DNA of 64,000 nucleotides from Burkholderiales bacterium. Its GTDB lineage: Bacteria; Pseudomonadota; Gammaproteobacteria; Burkholderiales; Burkholderiaceae_E. This document shows, one piece after another, positions 20,055-29,832 of the stretch; positions within the stretch are counted from its first letter, which is position 1; each line of letters starts with the position of its first letter. The stretch spans positions 1 to 64,000 of the forward strand of contig QEVL01000005.1 in the NCBI GenBank assembly GCA_003577305.1, read 5' to 3'. Under the pieces are notes generated by a model, which was not told the DNA's origin, searched no databases, and saw only the letters and a program-made list of their open reading frames with translations. The position numbers were made by a program, and so were the translations under genes.

Positions 20055-20915
20055 GTGTCGCCGTCGGTCCAGCGGCTCGCGATCCTCGGCGTCGGACTGA
20101 TCGGCGCTTCGCTGGCGGCGGCGCTCAAGCGCGCCGGCGCGGTCGCCCAGGTCGCCGGCTATTCGCCGAACGACGATGCGCGCGTCGCGCGCGCGCTCGG
20201 CCACCTCGACGTGGCCTGCGACAGCGTCGCCGAGGCGGTTGCAGGCGCCTCGTTCGTCGTGCTCGCGGCGCCGGTCACCGCGATGCCGGAGCTGTTCGCG
20301 CAGCTGCGCGATGCGCTCGAGCCGCAGGCGATCGTCACCGATTGCGGCAGCACGAAACGCAGCGTGATCGATGCGGCGCGGCGCGCCCTCGGCGAGGCCT
20401 TCCTGCGCTACGTGCCCGGTCACCCGATCGCGGGGTCCGAGCACAGCGGGCCGCAGGCAGCCGACCCGGACCTGTTTCGTGACCGGCGCTGGCTACTGTG
20501 CCCGGTCGACACCACGCCGCAGCAGCACTGCGAGGCAGTGAAGCGGCTGCTCGAGACGGTGGGCGCGCAGGTCTCGACGCTCGATCCGGTACTGCACGAC
20601 CGGGTGTTCGCCGAAGTCTCGCACTGGCCGCACGCGGTCGCGTTCGGGCTGTCGGCGGCGATCGCCGGCGGCGAGCTGGCCGAGCAGGCGCTCGAATTCT
20701 CCGGAGCCGGACTGCGCGACACGACGAGGGTGGGCGCGTCATCGCCGGCGATGTGGGCCGACATCCTGCTCGACAATCGCGACGCCTGCCTGGCGTCGGC
20801 GGCGCGCCATCGCGCGACCAATGAAGCGATCGTCGCTGCGCTCGAAGCGCGCGATCGCGAGGCGCTGGTGAGCGTGTTCTCGGCAGCCAGTCGCTGGCGC
20901 AACCGGCTGGGCTGA
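20055..20915 (+). CDS. tyrA: Prephenate (or arogenate) dehydrogenase
   Basis: A 286-residue NAD(P)-dependent enzyme for tyrosine synthesis. The Rossmann motif GVGLIGASLAAALKRAG is at about 12-28. PGHPIAGSEHSGP at about 120-132 carries the conserved catalytic histidine region, and the VSHWPHAVAFGLS segment is typical of the family. It starts with GTG at 20055, 10 bp after hisC. Unlike the pseudomonad arrangement it is not fused to aroA; a gene on the opposite strand separates the two. Confidence 0.93.
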   Translation: MSPSVQRLAILGVGLIGASLAAALKRAGAVAQVAGYSPNDDARVARALGHLDVACDSVAEAVAGASFVVLAAPVTAMPELFAQLRDALEPQAIVTDCGSTKRSVIDAARRALGEAFLRYVPGHPIAGSEHSGPQAADPDLFRDRRWLLCPVDTTPQQHCEAVKRLLETVGAQVSTLDPVLHDRVFAEVSHWPHAVAFGLSAAIAGGELAEQALEFSGAGLRDTTRVGASSPAMWADILLDNRDACLASAARHRATNEAIVAALEARDREALVSVFSAASRWRNRLG

Positions 20916-20938
20916 GACGCTTCGGGCAAGTCCGCGAT

Positions 20939-20961
20939 GCCCGCCCGGGCTGCGGGCGGGC
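20939..20961. terminator. GC-rich hairpin between convergent genes
   Basis: A 9-bp perfect stem (20939-20947 with 20953-20961) with a 5-base loop lies between the stops of tyrA and the convergent small gene. There is no T-run, so it is at best a weak or factor-assisted terminator for either direction. Confidence 0.4.
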
Positions 20962-20968
20962 GGATCGC

Positions 20969-21316
20969 TCACAGCGGGAAGCGGCTCCGCATTCCACCCG
21001 ACTCCGGGTCGGCGCCCCACGCGCTCGTGCGCGCCGCGGGCCGCTCGCGCAGACCGGCCCGCATCTGTTTCAGGTAGTAGTCGCGCAGGGCGGTCAGCTC
21101 GAGGATGCAATCGAACGGGAACCCCTCGCGGTTGCCGCGCCCGTCGATCAGCAGTTCGTCCATCAGTGCCAGGAAGCGCCTGGGCACCTCCCACTCCTGC
21201 GCGATGCGTTCGACGACGTGCGGAAAGCCCTTCCGGGTGGCCGGCAGGCGCAATGCGTAGGGCAACGACGCGATCAGCCGCTCGGCGCGTGAGTGGGTGC
21301 TGCTCTGTAGAATCAT
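20969..21316 (-). CDS. Conserved hypothetical protein, 115 residues
   Basis: I do not recognise a function. The ATG at 21316 ([10 protein letters not shown]) is preceded by a good GGAGGG ribosome site; an upstream start at 21340 would add eight residues. The protein looks soluble and mixed alpha, with [20 protein letters not shown] and [18 protein letters not shown] as the most conserved-looking stretches and a disordered C-terminus. No signal peptide or membrane span is seen. It sits on the opposite strand between tyrA and aroA, with its start only 62 bp from the aroA start, so the two promoters must overlap. Confidence 0.7.
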   Translation of the reverse strand: MILQSSTHSRAERLIASLPYALRLPATRKGFPHVVERIAQEWEVPRRFLALMDELLIDGRGNREGFPFDCILELTALRDYYLKQMRAGLRERPAARTSAWGADPESGGMRSRFPL

Positions 21317-21378
21317 GGATCCCTCCACGTACGCGATCACTCTAGCCCCGGGGCGGAGCGCGCCACAGGAAAAACTTC

Positions 21379-22704
21379 ATGTCTCGCAGTCTCCGCGTCG
21401 CCCCCGGCGGCAGCCTGTCCGGAAGCCTTCGCGTGCCGGGCGACAAGTCGATCTCGCACCGCGCGGTCATGCTCGGCGCGATCGCCGATGGCGTGACCGA
21501 AATCACCGGTTTCCTGGAGGGCGCCGACGCGATCTCGACGATGCAGATCTTTCGCGCGCTCGGCGTGCGCATCGACGGCCCGCAGGCCGGGCACGTGACG
21601 GTGCACGGCGTGGGGCTGCACGGGCTGCGCGCGCCGGCAGGCGCGCTCGATTGCGGCAACGCCGGGACCGCGATGCGCCTGCTGATGGGGCTGCTGGCGG
21701 GCCAGCGCTTCGGGTCGACGCTCGTCGGCGACGAGAGCCTGTCGAAGCGGCCGATGCGCCGCGTCGCCGAGCCGCTCGCCGCGATGGGCGCGCGCATCGA
21801 GACGCGCGAGGGCTGTCCGCCGGTGCGCATCCTGCCGGTCGAGGCGCTGCACGGAATCCGCTACCGGTTGCCGATGGCCAGCGCGCAGGTGAAGTCGGCG
21901 TTGCTGCTGGCCGGGCTCTATGCACAGGGCGAGACGACGGTGATCGAACCGGCGACCACGCGCGATCACACCGAGCGCATGCTCGGCGGCTTCGGCGTGA
22001 CGGTGCGCCGCGACGGCCCGGCGGCCACGCTGCGCGGCGGCCAGTCGCTGCGCGCGAGCGCGATCGACGTACCCGCGGACATCTCGTCGGCGGCGTTCTT
22101 CCTGGTGGGCGCCTCGATCGCTCCCGGCTCCGATCTCCTGCTCGAGCATGTCGGCGTGAATCCGACCCGCACCGGCATCGTGGACATCCTGCGGCTGATG
22201 GGCGCCGACATCGAGGTGCGCAACGAGCGCGTGGCGGGCGGCGAGCCGGTCGCCGACCTGAGGGTGCGCGCCGCGGCGCTGCGCGGGATCGCGGTGCCGC
22301 CGGAACTGGTGCCGCTGGCGATCGACGAGTTCCCGGTGCTGTTCGTGGCCGCGGCGTGCGCGCATGGGCGCACCGTGGTCACCGGCGCGGCCGAGCTGCG
22401 GGTGAAGGAGTCCGATCGCATCGCGGTGATGGTCGACGGGTTGCGCGCGCTGGGCGTCGAAGCGACGCCGACGGCCGACGGCATGGTGATCGAAGGGCGC
22501 GGCGAGCGGGCTGCGGTGTTCGCGCCGGGCGCGGTGCATGCGCACGCCGACCACCGCATCGCCATGTCGTTCGCGATCGCCGGGCTGCGCGCCGCGGGCG
22601 AACTGATGGTGCACGATGCCGCCAACGTCGCCACCTCGTTTCCGGGCTTCGAGGTGCTGGCGCGCGCGGCGGGTCTGCGCATCGAAGGGCACTCGCAGGC
22701 GTGA
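21379..22704 (+). CDS. aroA: EPSP synthase (3-phosphoshikimate 1-carboxyvinyltransferase)
   Basis: A 441-residue enzyme joining shikimate-3-phosphate and PEP in the chorismate pathway. PGDKSISHR at about 20-28, GNAGTAMRL at about 93, [21 protein letters not shown] and DHRIAMSF are all present. These motifs resemble the type fused to TyrA in Pseudomonas and the class II group more than the PGSKS/SNR class I enzymes common in Burkholderia. The PEP-site glycine of GNAGT is unchanged, so sequence alone does not predict glyphosate insensitivity. The cmk start overlaps its stop (GTGA). Confidence 0.95.
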   Translation: MSRSLRVAPGGSLSGSLRVPGDKSISHRAVMLGAIADGVTEITGFLEGADAISTMQIFRALGVRIDGPQAGHVTVHGVGLHGLRAPAGALDCGNAGTAMRLLMGLLAGQRFGSTLVGDESLSKRPMRRVAEPLAAMGARIETREGCPPVRILPVEALHGIRYRLPMASAQVKSALLLAGLYAQGETTVIEPATTRDHTERMLGGFGVTVRRDGPAATLRGGQSLRASAIDVPADISSAAFFLVGASIAPGSDLLLEHVGVNPTRTGIVDILRLMGADIEVRNERVAGGEPVADLRVRAAALRGIAVPPELVPLAIDEFPVLFVAAACAHGRTVVTGAAELRVKESDRIAVMVDGLRALGVEATPTADGMVIEGRGERAAVFAPGAVHAHADHRIAMSFAIAGLRAAGELMVHDAANVATSFPGFEVLARAAGLRIEGHSQA

Positions 22705-23372
22705 GCGCGTCGCAGGTGCCGCTGATCACGATCGACGGGCCCACCGCGTCGGGCAAGGGCACGGTCGCGCAACGGGTCGCGCGCGCGCTCGGCTGGGCCT
22801 GGCTCGATTCCGGCGCGCTCTACCGGCTGTGCGCGCTGGCGGCGCTGCGCGGCAGCGTCGCGCTCGACGACGAAGCAGGGCTCGCCGCGCTCGCCGCGGC
22901 GCTGCCGGTGCGTTTCGCCGACGGGCGCATCGAACTCGATGGCCAGGACGTGACCGATGCGATCCGCGACGAGGCGGTCGGCAACGCGGCCTCGCGCATT
23001 GCCGCGCTGCCGGCGCTGCGTGCCGCGCTGCTCGGGCTGCAGCGCAACTGGCGGCGCCCTCCGGGGCTGGTCGCCGACGGACGCGACATGGGCACCGTGG
23101 TGTTTCCCGACGCGACGCTGAAGGTGTTTCTCACCGCGAGCGTCGAATCGCGCGCCGAGCGTCGGTATAAGCAGTTGATCGAAAAGGGTTTTTCTGCTAA
23201 TCTCACCGACCTTTTGGAGGATCTGGAGCAGCGCGACGAACGCGACTCGAATCGCGCCGTCGCACCGCTCAGACCCGCCGAAGGCGCAGTGGTGATCGAC
23301 TCCACGCACCTCGACATCGACCAGACGGTCGCGCGGGTGCTCGGGGCCTACCGCCATCGCGTGCGTCGCTGA
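22701..23372 (+). CDS. cmk: Cytidylate (CMP) kinase
   Basis: A 223-residue P-loop kinase that phosphorylates CMP and dCMP. The P-loop GPTASGKGT is at 13-21, LDSGALYR follows at about 35, and [12 protein letters not shown] at about 129 is a typical Cmk signature. It starts with GTG overlapping the aroA stop by four bases and precedes rpsA by about 200 bp. The aroA-cmk-rpsA-ihfB order is widespread in proteobacteria. Confidence 0.95.
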   Translation: MSASQVPLITIDGPTASGKGTVAQRVARALGWAWLDSGALYRLCALAALRGSVALDDEAGLAALAAALPVRFADGRIELDGQDVTDAIRDEAVGNAASRIAALPALRAALLGLQRNWRRPPGLVADGRDMGTVVFPDATLKVFLTASVESRAERRYKQLIEKGFSANLTDLLEDLEQRDERDSNRAVAPLRPAEGAVVIDSTHLDIDQTVARVLGAYRHRVRR

Positions 23373-23576
23373 TCGGCCCGCCGGGCTGGCGGCGGCGCGA
23401 TCCGGGCCGCCACGGATCGCGGAGACGCCGTTTCCGCGGGCGGAAAGGCGCCTGCCGTATGCGGCGGGATCATCGTCAACTCCGCTGGGTTGCCGCCCAG
23501 CGCACGCACCGGATTCGCTTTCCGGGCGGGCGCGGGAACCGGCCGTTCGGCGTGTTCTGAAAAAACTGGAACCACT

Positions 23577-25286
23577 TTGACTACTGCAACCGCAATTTCG
23601 ACTCCGGCCGAAAGCTTCGCCCAGTTGTTCGAGGAATCCCTGTCGCGCCAGGAAATGCGCCAGGGCGAGGTCATCACTGCAGAGGTGGTGCGCATCGACC
23701 ACAACTTCGTCGTGGTCAACGCCGGACTGAAATCCGAAAGCTTCATTCCGATCGAGGAGTTTCACAACGATCGCGGTGAACTCGACGTCAAGGCGGGCGA
23801 CTTCGTGTCGGTGGCGATCGAGGCGCTCGAAGACGGTTATGGCGAGACGCGCCTGTCGCGCGATCGCGCCAAGCGCCTGTCCGCCTGGATCAGCCTCGAA
23901 AAGGCGCTCGAGTCGGGCGAGCACGTCGACGGCACGATCACCGGCAAGGTCAAGGGCGGCCTCACCGTCATGACCAACGGCATCCGCGCGTTCCTGCCCG
24001 GTTCGCTGATCGACACGCGTCCGGTCAAGGACACCACGCCCTACGAGGGCAAGACACTCGAATTCAAGGTCATCAAGCTAGACCGCAAGCGCAACAACGT
24101 GGTGCTGTCGCGCCGCGCGGTCGTCGAGCTCACGCAGGGCGAGGAGCGCGCCAAGCTGCTCGAGACGCTGCACGAGGGCGCGATCGTCCACGGCGTGGTC
24201 AAGAACATCACCGACTACGGCGCGTTCATCGACCTGGGTGGCATCGACGGGCTGCTGCACATCACCGACATGGCCTGGCGCCGTGTGCGCCATCCGTCCG
24301 AGGTGCTGCAGGTCGGGCAGGAGGTCACCGCAAAGGTGCTCAAGTTCGACCAGGAGAAGAACCGCGTCTCGCTGGGCGTCAAGCAACTGGGCGACGACCC
24401 GTGGGTCGGAATCGGCCGCCGCTATCCGCAGGGCACGCGCATGTTCGGCAAGGTCACGAACATCACCGACTACGGCGCGTTCGTCGAGATCGAGCCGGGC
24501 ATCGAGGGCCTGGTGCACGTCTCCGAGATGGACTGGACCAACAAGAACGTCAATCCCGGCAAGATCGTCTCGCTCGGCGACGAGGTCGAGGTGATGGTGC
24601 TCGAGATCGACGAGGACCGCCGCCGCATCTCGCTCGGCATGAAGCAGTGCCGCCCGAACCCGTGGGAGGAGTTTGCCGACAACCACCGCAAGGGCGACAA
24701 GGTCCGCGGCACGATCAAGTCGATCACCGACTTCGGCGTGTTCATCGGCCTGCCCGGCGGCATCGACGGCCTGGTGCACCTGTCCGACCTGTCGTGGCAC
24801 AGCCCCGGCGAAGAGGCGGTGCGCAACTTCAAGAAGGGCGACGAGGTCGAGGCGATGGTGCTGGCGATCGATACGGAGCGCGAGCGCATCTCGCTGGGCA
24901 TCAAGCAGCTCGAGGGTGATCCGTTCAGCAACTACGCCGCCACCCACGAGAAGGGCGCGATCGTCAAGGGCGTCGTCAGGAGCGTCGATCCGAAGGGCGC
25001 GGTCATCGACCTGGGCAGCGACGTCGAGGGGTACCTGCGTGCTTCCGAGATCTCGCGCGACCGGGTGGAAGACGCGCGCAACCACCTGAAGGAAGGCGAA
25101 GAGATCGAGGCGATGATCGTCAACGTCGACCGCAAGAACCGCTCGATCAACCTGTCGCTGAAAGCGCGCGACACGGCGGAGACCGCCGAGGCGCTTCAGC
25201 GCATGCAGGCCGAGAGCGGTGCGGCCAGTGGAACGACGAACCTCGGCGCGTTGCTGCGCGCCAAGCTCGACACGTCGAAAGAGTGA
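23577..25286 (+). CDS. rpsA: 30S ribosomal protein S1
   Basis: A 569-residue RNA-binding protein with six S1 domains in tandem. It recruits mRNA to the 30S subunit. Repeating units with [39 protein letters not shown] and [20 protein letters not shown] are obvious. No ATG fits near the N-terminus. TTG at 23577 gives [20 protein letters not shown], which matches betaproteobacterial S1 N-termini, so a TTG start is inferred. The 204-bp leader after cmk has room for a promoter, but I see no clear one. An 18-bp hairpin follows the stop. Confidence 0.95.
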   Translation: MTTATAISTPAESFAQLFEESLSRQEMRQGEVITAEVVRIDHNFVVVNAGLKSESFIPIEEFHNDRGELDVKAGDFVSVAIEALEDGYGETRLSRDRAKRLSAWISLEKALESGEHVDGTITGKVKGGLTVMTNGIRAFLPGSLIDTRPVKDTTPYEGKTLEFKVIKLDRKRNNVVLSRRAVVELTQGEERAKLLETLHEGAIVHGVVKNITDYGAFIDLGGIDGLLHITDMAWRRVRHPSEVLQVGQEVTAKVLKFDQEKNRVSLGVKQLGDDPWVGIGRRYPQGTRMFGKVTNITDYGAFVEIEPGIEGLVHVSEMDWTNKNVNPGKIVSLGDEVEVMVLEIDEDRRRISLGMKQCRPNPWEEFADNHRKGDKVRGTIKSITDFGVFIGLPGGIDGLVHLSDLSWHSPGEEAVRNFKKGDEVEAMVLAIDTERERISLGIKQLEGDPFSNYAATHEKGAIVKGVVRSVDPKGAVIDLGSDVEGYLRASEISRDRVEDARNHLKEGEEIEAMIVNVDRKNRSINLSLKARDTAETAEALQRMQAESGAASGTTNLGALLRAKLDTSKE

Positions 25287-25302
25287 GGACGGGCGCGGCT
25301 TG

Positions 25303-25343
25303 CGGGAGCGCGGCGCCGGCGCGAGGCCGGCGCCGCGCTCCCG
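25303..25343. repeat. 18-bp perfect inverted repeat between rpsA and ihfB
   Basis: Positions 25303-25320 pair perfectly with 25326-25343 around the 5-base loop GCGAG. The stem is almost all G-C and is not followed by a T-run. It lies 17 bases after the rpsA stop. It may act as a transcript-stabilising or attenuating hairpin, but no activity can be proved from sequence. Confidence 0.8.
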
Positions 25344-25444
25344 GTGCCGACGCCTGACGCGGTCGGGGTCGCTGGAAGCGGATGGGGCACATGGAATTCC
25401 GGCCTGACGAAGGCAACGCCGCAAACGACGCCGGGCAACCGACG

Positions 25445-25744
25445 ATGACCAAGTCGGAGCTGATCGCCCGTCTTGCCGAGCGCTATCCGCAACTGGTCGC
25501 CAAGGACGCCGAGTTCGCGGTCAAGACCATCCTCGACGCGATGGCGCGCACGCTCGCCGAGGGGCGGCGCATCGAGATCCGCGGTTTCGGCAGTTTCGCG
25601 CTGTCGCACCGGCCGCCGCGCGTGGGGCGCAACCCGAAGTCGGGCGAGAAGGTGCTGGTGCCCGAGAAGCGGGTGCCGCACTTCAAGCCGGGCAAGGAGT
25701 TGCGCGAGCGCGTCGACGGCGGCCCTGCGAAGGGCGCCGCCTGA
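25445..25744 (+). CDS. ihfB: Integration host factor subunit beta
   Basis: A 99-residue nucleoid protein that bends DNA as a heterodimer with IHF-alpha. [31 protein letters not shown] and [14 protein letters not shown] match IHF-beta. The ATG at 25445 gives the canonical N-terminus but has a weak ribosome site. An in-frame extension from 25382 would add 21 residues of no family resemblance. Position after rpsA is conserved. Confidence 0.94.
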   Translation: MTKSELIARLAERYPQLVAKDAEFAVKTILDAMARTLAEGRRIEIRGFGSFALSHRPPRVGRNPKSGEKVLVPEKRVPHFKPGKELRERVDGGPAKGAA

Positions 25745-25915
25745 TTTTCGCCGCGGGGCCTGCGAGTCGGCCCCGGGGTGCGCCTCGCGAGGACCGCGCG
25801 CCGACCCGACCGACCGCCAGACGTGTGGCCGAGGCGGCGGGCCGATCCCCCTGCTTGCCACGGCAGCCTTCCAGTCGGTCAGAATAGCGTCCTGAATGCT
25901 CCGGGGGAGTCGTCG

Positions 25916-26251
25916 ATGCGAGTCGTCACCTGGCTGTTCAATCTGCTGCTGTTCCTGCTTGCGCTGGGCTTCGCGCTCTCGAATACAGCAACGGTCGAAT
26001 TGCGGTTCCTGCCGGGCGAACTGGTCTGGCGTGCCCCGCTGGTCGTGTTCCTGCTGATTTCCCTCGCCGCCGGAGTGGTGCTCGGGCTGCTCGGCGCGGC
26101 GCCGTCGCTGTTTCGCCAGCGCCGTGAAATCACCAGGCTGACCAAGGAGCTGCGTCACGCCGGCCGGCCTGCCACTCAGGGGCAGGCAACGCCGCCGCCG
26201 CCATCGGTTGCACAGACCGCCTCCGGCTCTTCGGTCGGCCTCGGCGTCTGA
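25916..26251 (+). CDS. lapA: LapA-family membrane protein (DUF1049)
   Basis: A 111-residue inner-membrane protein. Two membrane segments are visible, about 5-22 and 43-65. A basic helix follows (RQRREITRLTKELR), then a Pro/Ser-rich tail. LapA works with LapB in lipopolysaccharide assembly and in FtsH-dependent control of LpxC. The ATG at 25916 has a GGGGGAG site. lapB follows after eight bases. Confidence 0.86.
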   Translation: MRVVTWLFNLLLFLLALGFALSNTATVELRFLPGELVWRAPLVVFLLISLAAGVVLGLLGAAPSLFRQRREITRLTKELRHAGRPATQGQATPPPPSVAQTASGSSVGLGV

Positions 26252-26259
26252 TCAGGCCC

Positions 26260-27456
26260 ATGCTCGAGTTCGAGGCCTGGTGGCTGCTGGCGATACCGCT
26301 GTTCTTCGTGCTCGGGTGGTTCGCGGCGCGCTACGAGGCCGCACTCGGGAACAACGGGCGTCGCGGCGACGGCGGCGGCTTGCCCGACGCGTATTTCCGA
26401 GGGCTGAATTTCCTGCTCAACGAGCAGTCCGACAAGGCGGTCGACGCGTTCATCGACGTCGTCCGGCTCGATCCCGAAACGGTCGACCTGCACTACGCGC
26501 TGGGCAACCTGTTTCGGCGCCGCGGCGAGACCGACCGGGCGATCCGCGTGCACCTGAACCTGGTCGAGCGTCGTGACCTCGACGCGTCGCAGCGCGAGCA
26601 CGCGCTGTTCGAGCTCGGCCAGGACTACCTGAAGGCGGGTCTGCTCGATCGCGCCGAAGACGCGTTCAACCGCCTGGAGGGCACGCGCTACGGGGCCTCG
26701 GCGCTGCACCACCGGCTCGAAATCGCGCAGATGGTGCGCGACTGGCCGCTGGCGATCGAACTGGCCGAGCGGCTGCAGCGCGACCGCGGCGAAAACCGCG
26801 CACGCGACGTTGCGCACTTTCGCTGCGAACTCGCAGCGCGCGCGCTGGCCAGCGATGCCGAGTCGCGCTTCGAGGTGGCCCGGCGCGAACTCGAGCAGGC
26901 GGCGCGGGTCGATCCGGCGCATCCGCGGCCGCAGCTGCTGCTCGGCGAAGTGGCCGCGGCCGAGGGCGATCACGCCGCGGCGATCGACGCCTGGCGGCGC
27001 GTCGAACGCAACAGCCCGGAGTACCTGGGCCTGGTGGCGCCAGGCTGGCTGGCCGCGTTCGCGGCGCTGGGCAGGAGCGACGAGGGCATCGAGGCACTGG
27101 AGGCGGTCGATCGCGAGCACCCGTCGATCGACACGTTCTCGGCGCTCGCGGCGGCCCGCGCCGAGCGCGACGGAGGACCCGCGGCGGTGGCGTGGGCCGA
27201 GCAGGCACTGCAGGTCGCGCCGTCGCTGCTCGGTCTGGAGAAGCTGCTGGCGATGAAGGCGGCGCTGCGGCGCGACGGCGAGCAGGCCGAGGTCGAGCTC
27301 GCGCAGCGGCTGATCCAGGCGCAGGCCCGGCGGCTGTCACGCTACGTCTGCGGTCACTGCGGCTTCAAGGCGCGGCAGTTCTACTGGCAGTGCCCGGGGT
27401 GCAACCGGTGGGACACCTATGCGCCCAGGCGCAGCGAGGAGCTCGAGCGTGGCTGA
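26260..27456 (+). CDS. lapB: LPS assembly protein LapB (YciM)
   Basis: A 398-residue membrane-anchored TPR protein that controls LPS synthesis by guiding LpxC to FtsH. One N-terminal membrane segment (about 5-22) is followed by TPR repeats over about 45-345. A C-terminal rubredoxin-like zinc knuckle has two CxxC pairs (YVCGHCG at about 364, CPGC at about 378). Length and layout match E. coli LapB (389). The hldE start lies inside its last codons. Confidence 0.93.
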   Translation: MLEFEAWWLLAIPLFFVLGWFAARYEAALGNNGRRGDGGGLPDAYFRGLNFLLNEQSDKAVDAFIDVVRLDPETVDLHYALGNLFRRRGETDRAIRVHLNLVERRDLDASQREHALFELGQDYLKAGLLDRAEDAFNRLEGTRYGASALHHRLEIAQMVRDWPLAIELAERLQRDRGENRARDVAHFRCELAARALASDAESRFEVARRELEQAARVDPAHPRPQLLLGEVAAAEGDHAAAIDAWRRVERNSPEYLGLVAPGWLAAFAALGRSDEGIEALEAVDREHPSIDTFSALAAARAERDGGPAAVAWAEQALQVAPSLLGLEKLLAMKAALRRDGEQAEVELAQRLIQAQARRLSRYVCGHCGFKARQFYWQCPGCNRWDTYAPRRSEELERG

Positions 27457-28384
27457 GCCGTCTCCCGGCGCCGGCTTCACGCGCGCGCGCCTGCTGGTGG
27501 TGGGCGACCTGATGCTCGATCGCTACTGGTTCGGCGACGTGCAGCGGATCTCCCCCGAGGCGCCGGTACCGGTGGTCCGCGTCACGCGCAGCGAAGAGCG
27601 TCTCGGCGGGGCTGCCAACGTCGCATTCAATGCGGCCAGCCTCGGTGTGCGCGCGACGCTGGTCGGCGCGATCGGTGACGACGAACCCGGCCGGCGGATC
27701 GAAGCGCTGGCACGCGAGCACGGGATCGACCTGCATGCGGTGCGCGACCCGCAGCTGGCCACGACGATCAAGCTGCGCGTGATCGGGCGTCAGCAGCAGC
27801 TGCTGCGCGTCGACTTCGAGCAGGCGCCGGGGCCCAGGGCACTCGCGCAGGCGTTCGACGCGGTGCGCGAGGCGATCGACCAGGCCGACGTGGTGGTGCT
27901 CTCCGACTACGGCAAGGGCGTGCTCGCGCAAATCGAGCGCGTCATCGATCTGGCCTGCACGGCCGGACGGATCGTGATCGTCGATCCCAAGGGCGACGAT
28001 TACTCCCGCTACGCCGGCGCCACCGTGCTCACGCCGAACCGCGGCGAGCTGCGCGAGGTCGTCGGCACCTGGCGCGACGAGGCCGACCTCGCCACCCGCG
28101 CGCAGGACCTGCGCCGCTCGCTGCGGGTGCGCCACCTGCTTCTCACCCGCTCCGAGGAGGGCATGACGCTGTTCTCCGACGACGGCGTGCTCGACGTGCC
28201 CGCGCAGGCGCGCGAGGTCTACGACGTCTCGGGCGCCGGCGACACCGTGGTGGCAGTGCTGGCCTCGATGCTTGCTGCCGGCCGGCCGATCGGCGAGGCG
28301 GTCACGCTGGCCAATCGTGCGGCCGGAATCGTCGTCGGCAAGCTGGGCACCGCCGCGGTCACGCCGCAGGAGCTGTTCGCATGA
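27449..28384 (+). CDS. hldE: D-glycero-beta-D-manno-heptose-7-phosphate kinase
   Basis: A 311-residue PfkB-type sugar kinase for the ADP-heptose pathway of LPS inner core. LVVGDLMLDRYWFGDVQRISPEAPVP at the N-terminus (about 13-38), GGAANVAFNAASLG, and the catalytic DVSGAGDTVVAVLA near the C-terminus are all present. It covers only the kinase domain; the adenylyltransferase half (HldE2/HldC) is absent and must be elsewhere. The start is taken as GTG at 27449, overlapping lapB by eight bases. Its stop overlaps the next ATG. Some would call this form rfaE1/hldA. Confidence 0.92.
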   Translation: MAEPSPGAGFTRARLLVVGDLMLDRYWFGDVQRISPEAPVPVVRVTRSEERLGGAANVAFNAASLGVRATLVGAIGDDEPGRRIEALAREHGIDLHAVRDPQLATTIKLRVIGRQQQLLRVDFEQAPGPRALAQAFDAVREAIDQADVVVLSDYGKGVLAQIERVIDLACTAGRIVIVDPKGDDYSRYAGATVLTPNRGELREVVGTWRDEADLATRAQDLRRSLRVRHLLLTRSEEGMTLFSDDGVLDVPAQAREVYDVSGAGDTVVAVLASMLAAGRPIGEAVTLANRAAGIVVGKLGTAAVTPQELFA

Positions 28385-28806
28385 AGGCGGCGTCGCTGAT
28401 CGTCGCGATCGCGCTCGGCCTGGGCTGCGCGGGCGCGTCGCTCGCGCTCGACGCGAACACTGCCACGCCGGACGAACTGCAGACGATACGCGGCATCGGC
28501 CCGGCCCTGTCGGCGCGCATCGTCGAGGCGCGGCGTGCACGGCCGTTCACCGACCTCGATGACCTGAAGGACCGGGTGCGCGGCATCGGCGACGCGAACC
28601 TGGGCCGCATGCGCGAGGCCGGCCTGCGCGTGGGCCCGTCCGGGCGCGTCGACCAGGTGCAGACCTTCATCGGTCGACCGGTTGCGGACGGCGCGCGGCG
28701 CGCGCGCTCCGCGACGCATGAGCCGCCGCCCGGGAAGTCGCGGGCCGGCAAGCCGCAGGCCGGCCACTCGCAGGCCGGCAAGCCGCCGGCTCCGGTACGA
28801 CACTAG
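28381..28806 (+). CDS. ComEA-like helix-hairpin-helix protein
   Basis: A 141-residue exported protein. A signal peptide covers about 1-22, followed by a tandem helix-hairpin-helix unit ([20 protein letters not shown], then [20 protein letters not shown]) like ComEA-type DNA-binding proteins. The C-terminus is a basic, Gly/Lys/Pro-rich tail with imprecise repeats of QAGKP. It overlaps hldE by ATGA. A periplasmic DNA-binding role in competence is possible by homology, but no com genes are nearby. Confidence 0.8.
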   Translation: MKAASLIVAIALGLGCAGASLALDANTATPDELQTIRGIGPALSARIVEARRARPFTDLDDLKDRVRGIGDANLGRMREAGLRVGPSGRVDQVQTFIGRPVADGARRARSATHEPPPGKSRAGKPQAGHSQAGKPPAPVRH

Positions 28807-28831
28807 CCTGGAAGCGGGCGCGGAAAGAGGG

Positions 28832-29773
28832 ATGCGGCGCATTTCTTCCGGCCCCGATCGACCTGCCGACTCGCGGGCGGCGCCCGTGCAGGCGATCTCC
28901 GCAAGGCCACCCGGCCTTCGGCAGCGGGCGGCGCTGTACTGGCGCCTCACCCGGATGCACCGCCCGATCGGCACCTTGCTGCTGCTGTGGCCGACGCTCG
29001 CGGCGCTGTTCATCGCCTCGGGCGGCTGGCCCGATCCGTACCTGCTGTTCGCGTTCTCGCTGGGAACCCTGCTGATGCGCTCGGCCGGTTGCGCGTTCAA
29101 CGACTGGGCCGATCGCGACTTCGACCGGCACGTCGCGCGCACGCGCGATCGCCCGCTCACCGCCGGCGAGATCGAGCCCTGGGAGGCGGTGGCAGTGTTC
29201 GTCGCGCTGTCGCTGGTGGCGCTGCTGCTGGTGGTGCCGATGAACCGTCTCGTCTGGGCGCTCGCGGTGGTGGCGGCGTTTCTGGCCGCGAGCTATCCGT
29301 TCACGAAGCGTTTCCTCGCGCTGCCGCAGGCCTATCTCGGCGTCGCCTTCGGGTTCGGCATCCCGATGGCGTTCGCGGCAGTTCGCAACGAACTGCCGGC
29401 GGCCGCCTGGACGATGCTCGCCTCCAACGTGTTCTGGGCGCTGGCCTACGACACCGAGTATGCGATGGTCGATCGCGATGACGACCTGAAGATCGGCATC
29501 CGCACCGCGGCGATCACGTTCGGTCGCTTCGACGTCGCCGCGGTGATGACCTGCTATGCGATCACGCTGGGGCTGCTCGCGGTGGTCGGGCACATCGAGG
29601 ACCTGGGCGCGCCGTATTACGCGGGGCTCGGCGTGGCGGCGGGCATCGCCGCCTACCATTACACGCTGATTCGCGAGCGCGGTCGCGAGGGGTGTTTCCG
29701 CGCGTTCAACCACAACAACTGGTTCGGCGCAGCCGTGTTCGGCGGCGTGCTCGCGAGCTACCTGGCAGGCTGA
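28832..29773 (+). CDS. ubiA: 4-hydroxybenzoate octaprenyltransferase
   Basis: A 313-residue integral membrane prenyltransferase that attaches the polyprenyl tail in ubiquinone synthesis. The two Asp-rich motifs are clear, [20 protein letters not shown] at about 90-109 and [19 protein letters not shown] at about 207. About eight hydrophobic helices fit the family. The start at 28832 has a GGAAAGAGG site; the 20-30 residues before the first helix are unusually Arg/Pro-rich. It is the last plus-strand gene before convergent proC. Confidence 0.95.
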   Translation: MRRISSGPDRPADSRAAPVQAISARPPGLRQRAALYWRLTRMHRPIGTLLLLWPTLAALFIASGGWPDPYLLFAFSLGTLLMRSAGCAFNDWADRDFDRHVARTRDRPLTAGEIEPWEAVAVFVALSLVALLLVVPMNRLVWALAVVAAFLAASYPFTKRFLALPQAYLGVAFGFGIPMAFAAVRNELPAAAWTMLASNVFWALAYDTEYAMVDRDDDLKIGIRTAAITFGRFDVAAVMTCYAITLGLLAVVGHIEDLGAPYYAGLGVAAGIAAYHYTLIRERGREGCFRAFNHNNWFGAAVFGGVLASYLAG

Positions 29774-29832
29774 GGCGCGCGGCGGGCGAGGTCGTGCGCT
29801 GGTTCGCGGGGCGAGGGGAAAGATCTGCCGGT

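Noticed and set aside
21655..21690. Glyphosate-resistant EPSP synthase
   Set aside because: The PEP-site GNAGT keeps glycine, unlike the Ala found in the well-known resistant class II enzyme. Overall class similarity alone does not show resistance.
25741..25790. Terminator after ihfB
   Set aside because: A short G-C stem is present, but there is no U-tract and the surroundings are uniformly GC-rich, so the evidence is too weak.
28730..28800. A DNA repeat element at the end of the ComEA-like gene
   Set aside because: The imperfect repetition follows codons for a basic Gly/Lys/Pro tail and stays in frame, so it is part of the protein.
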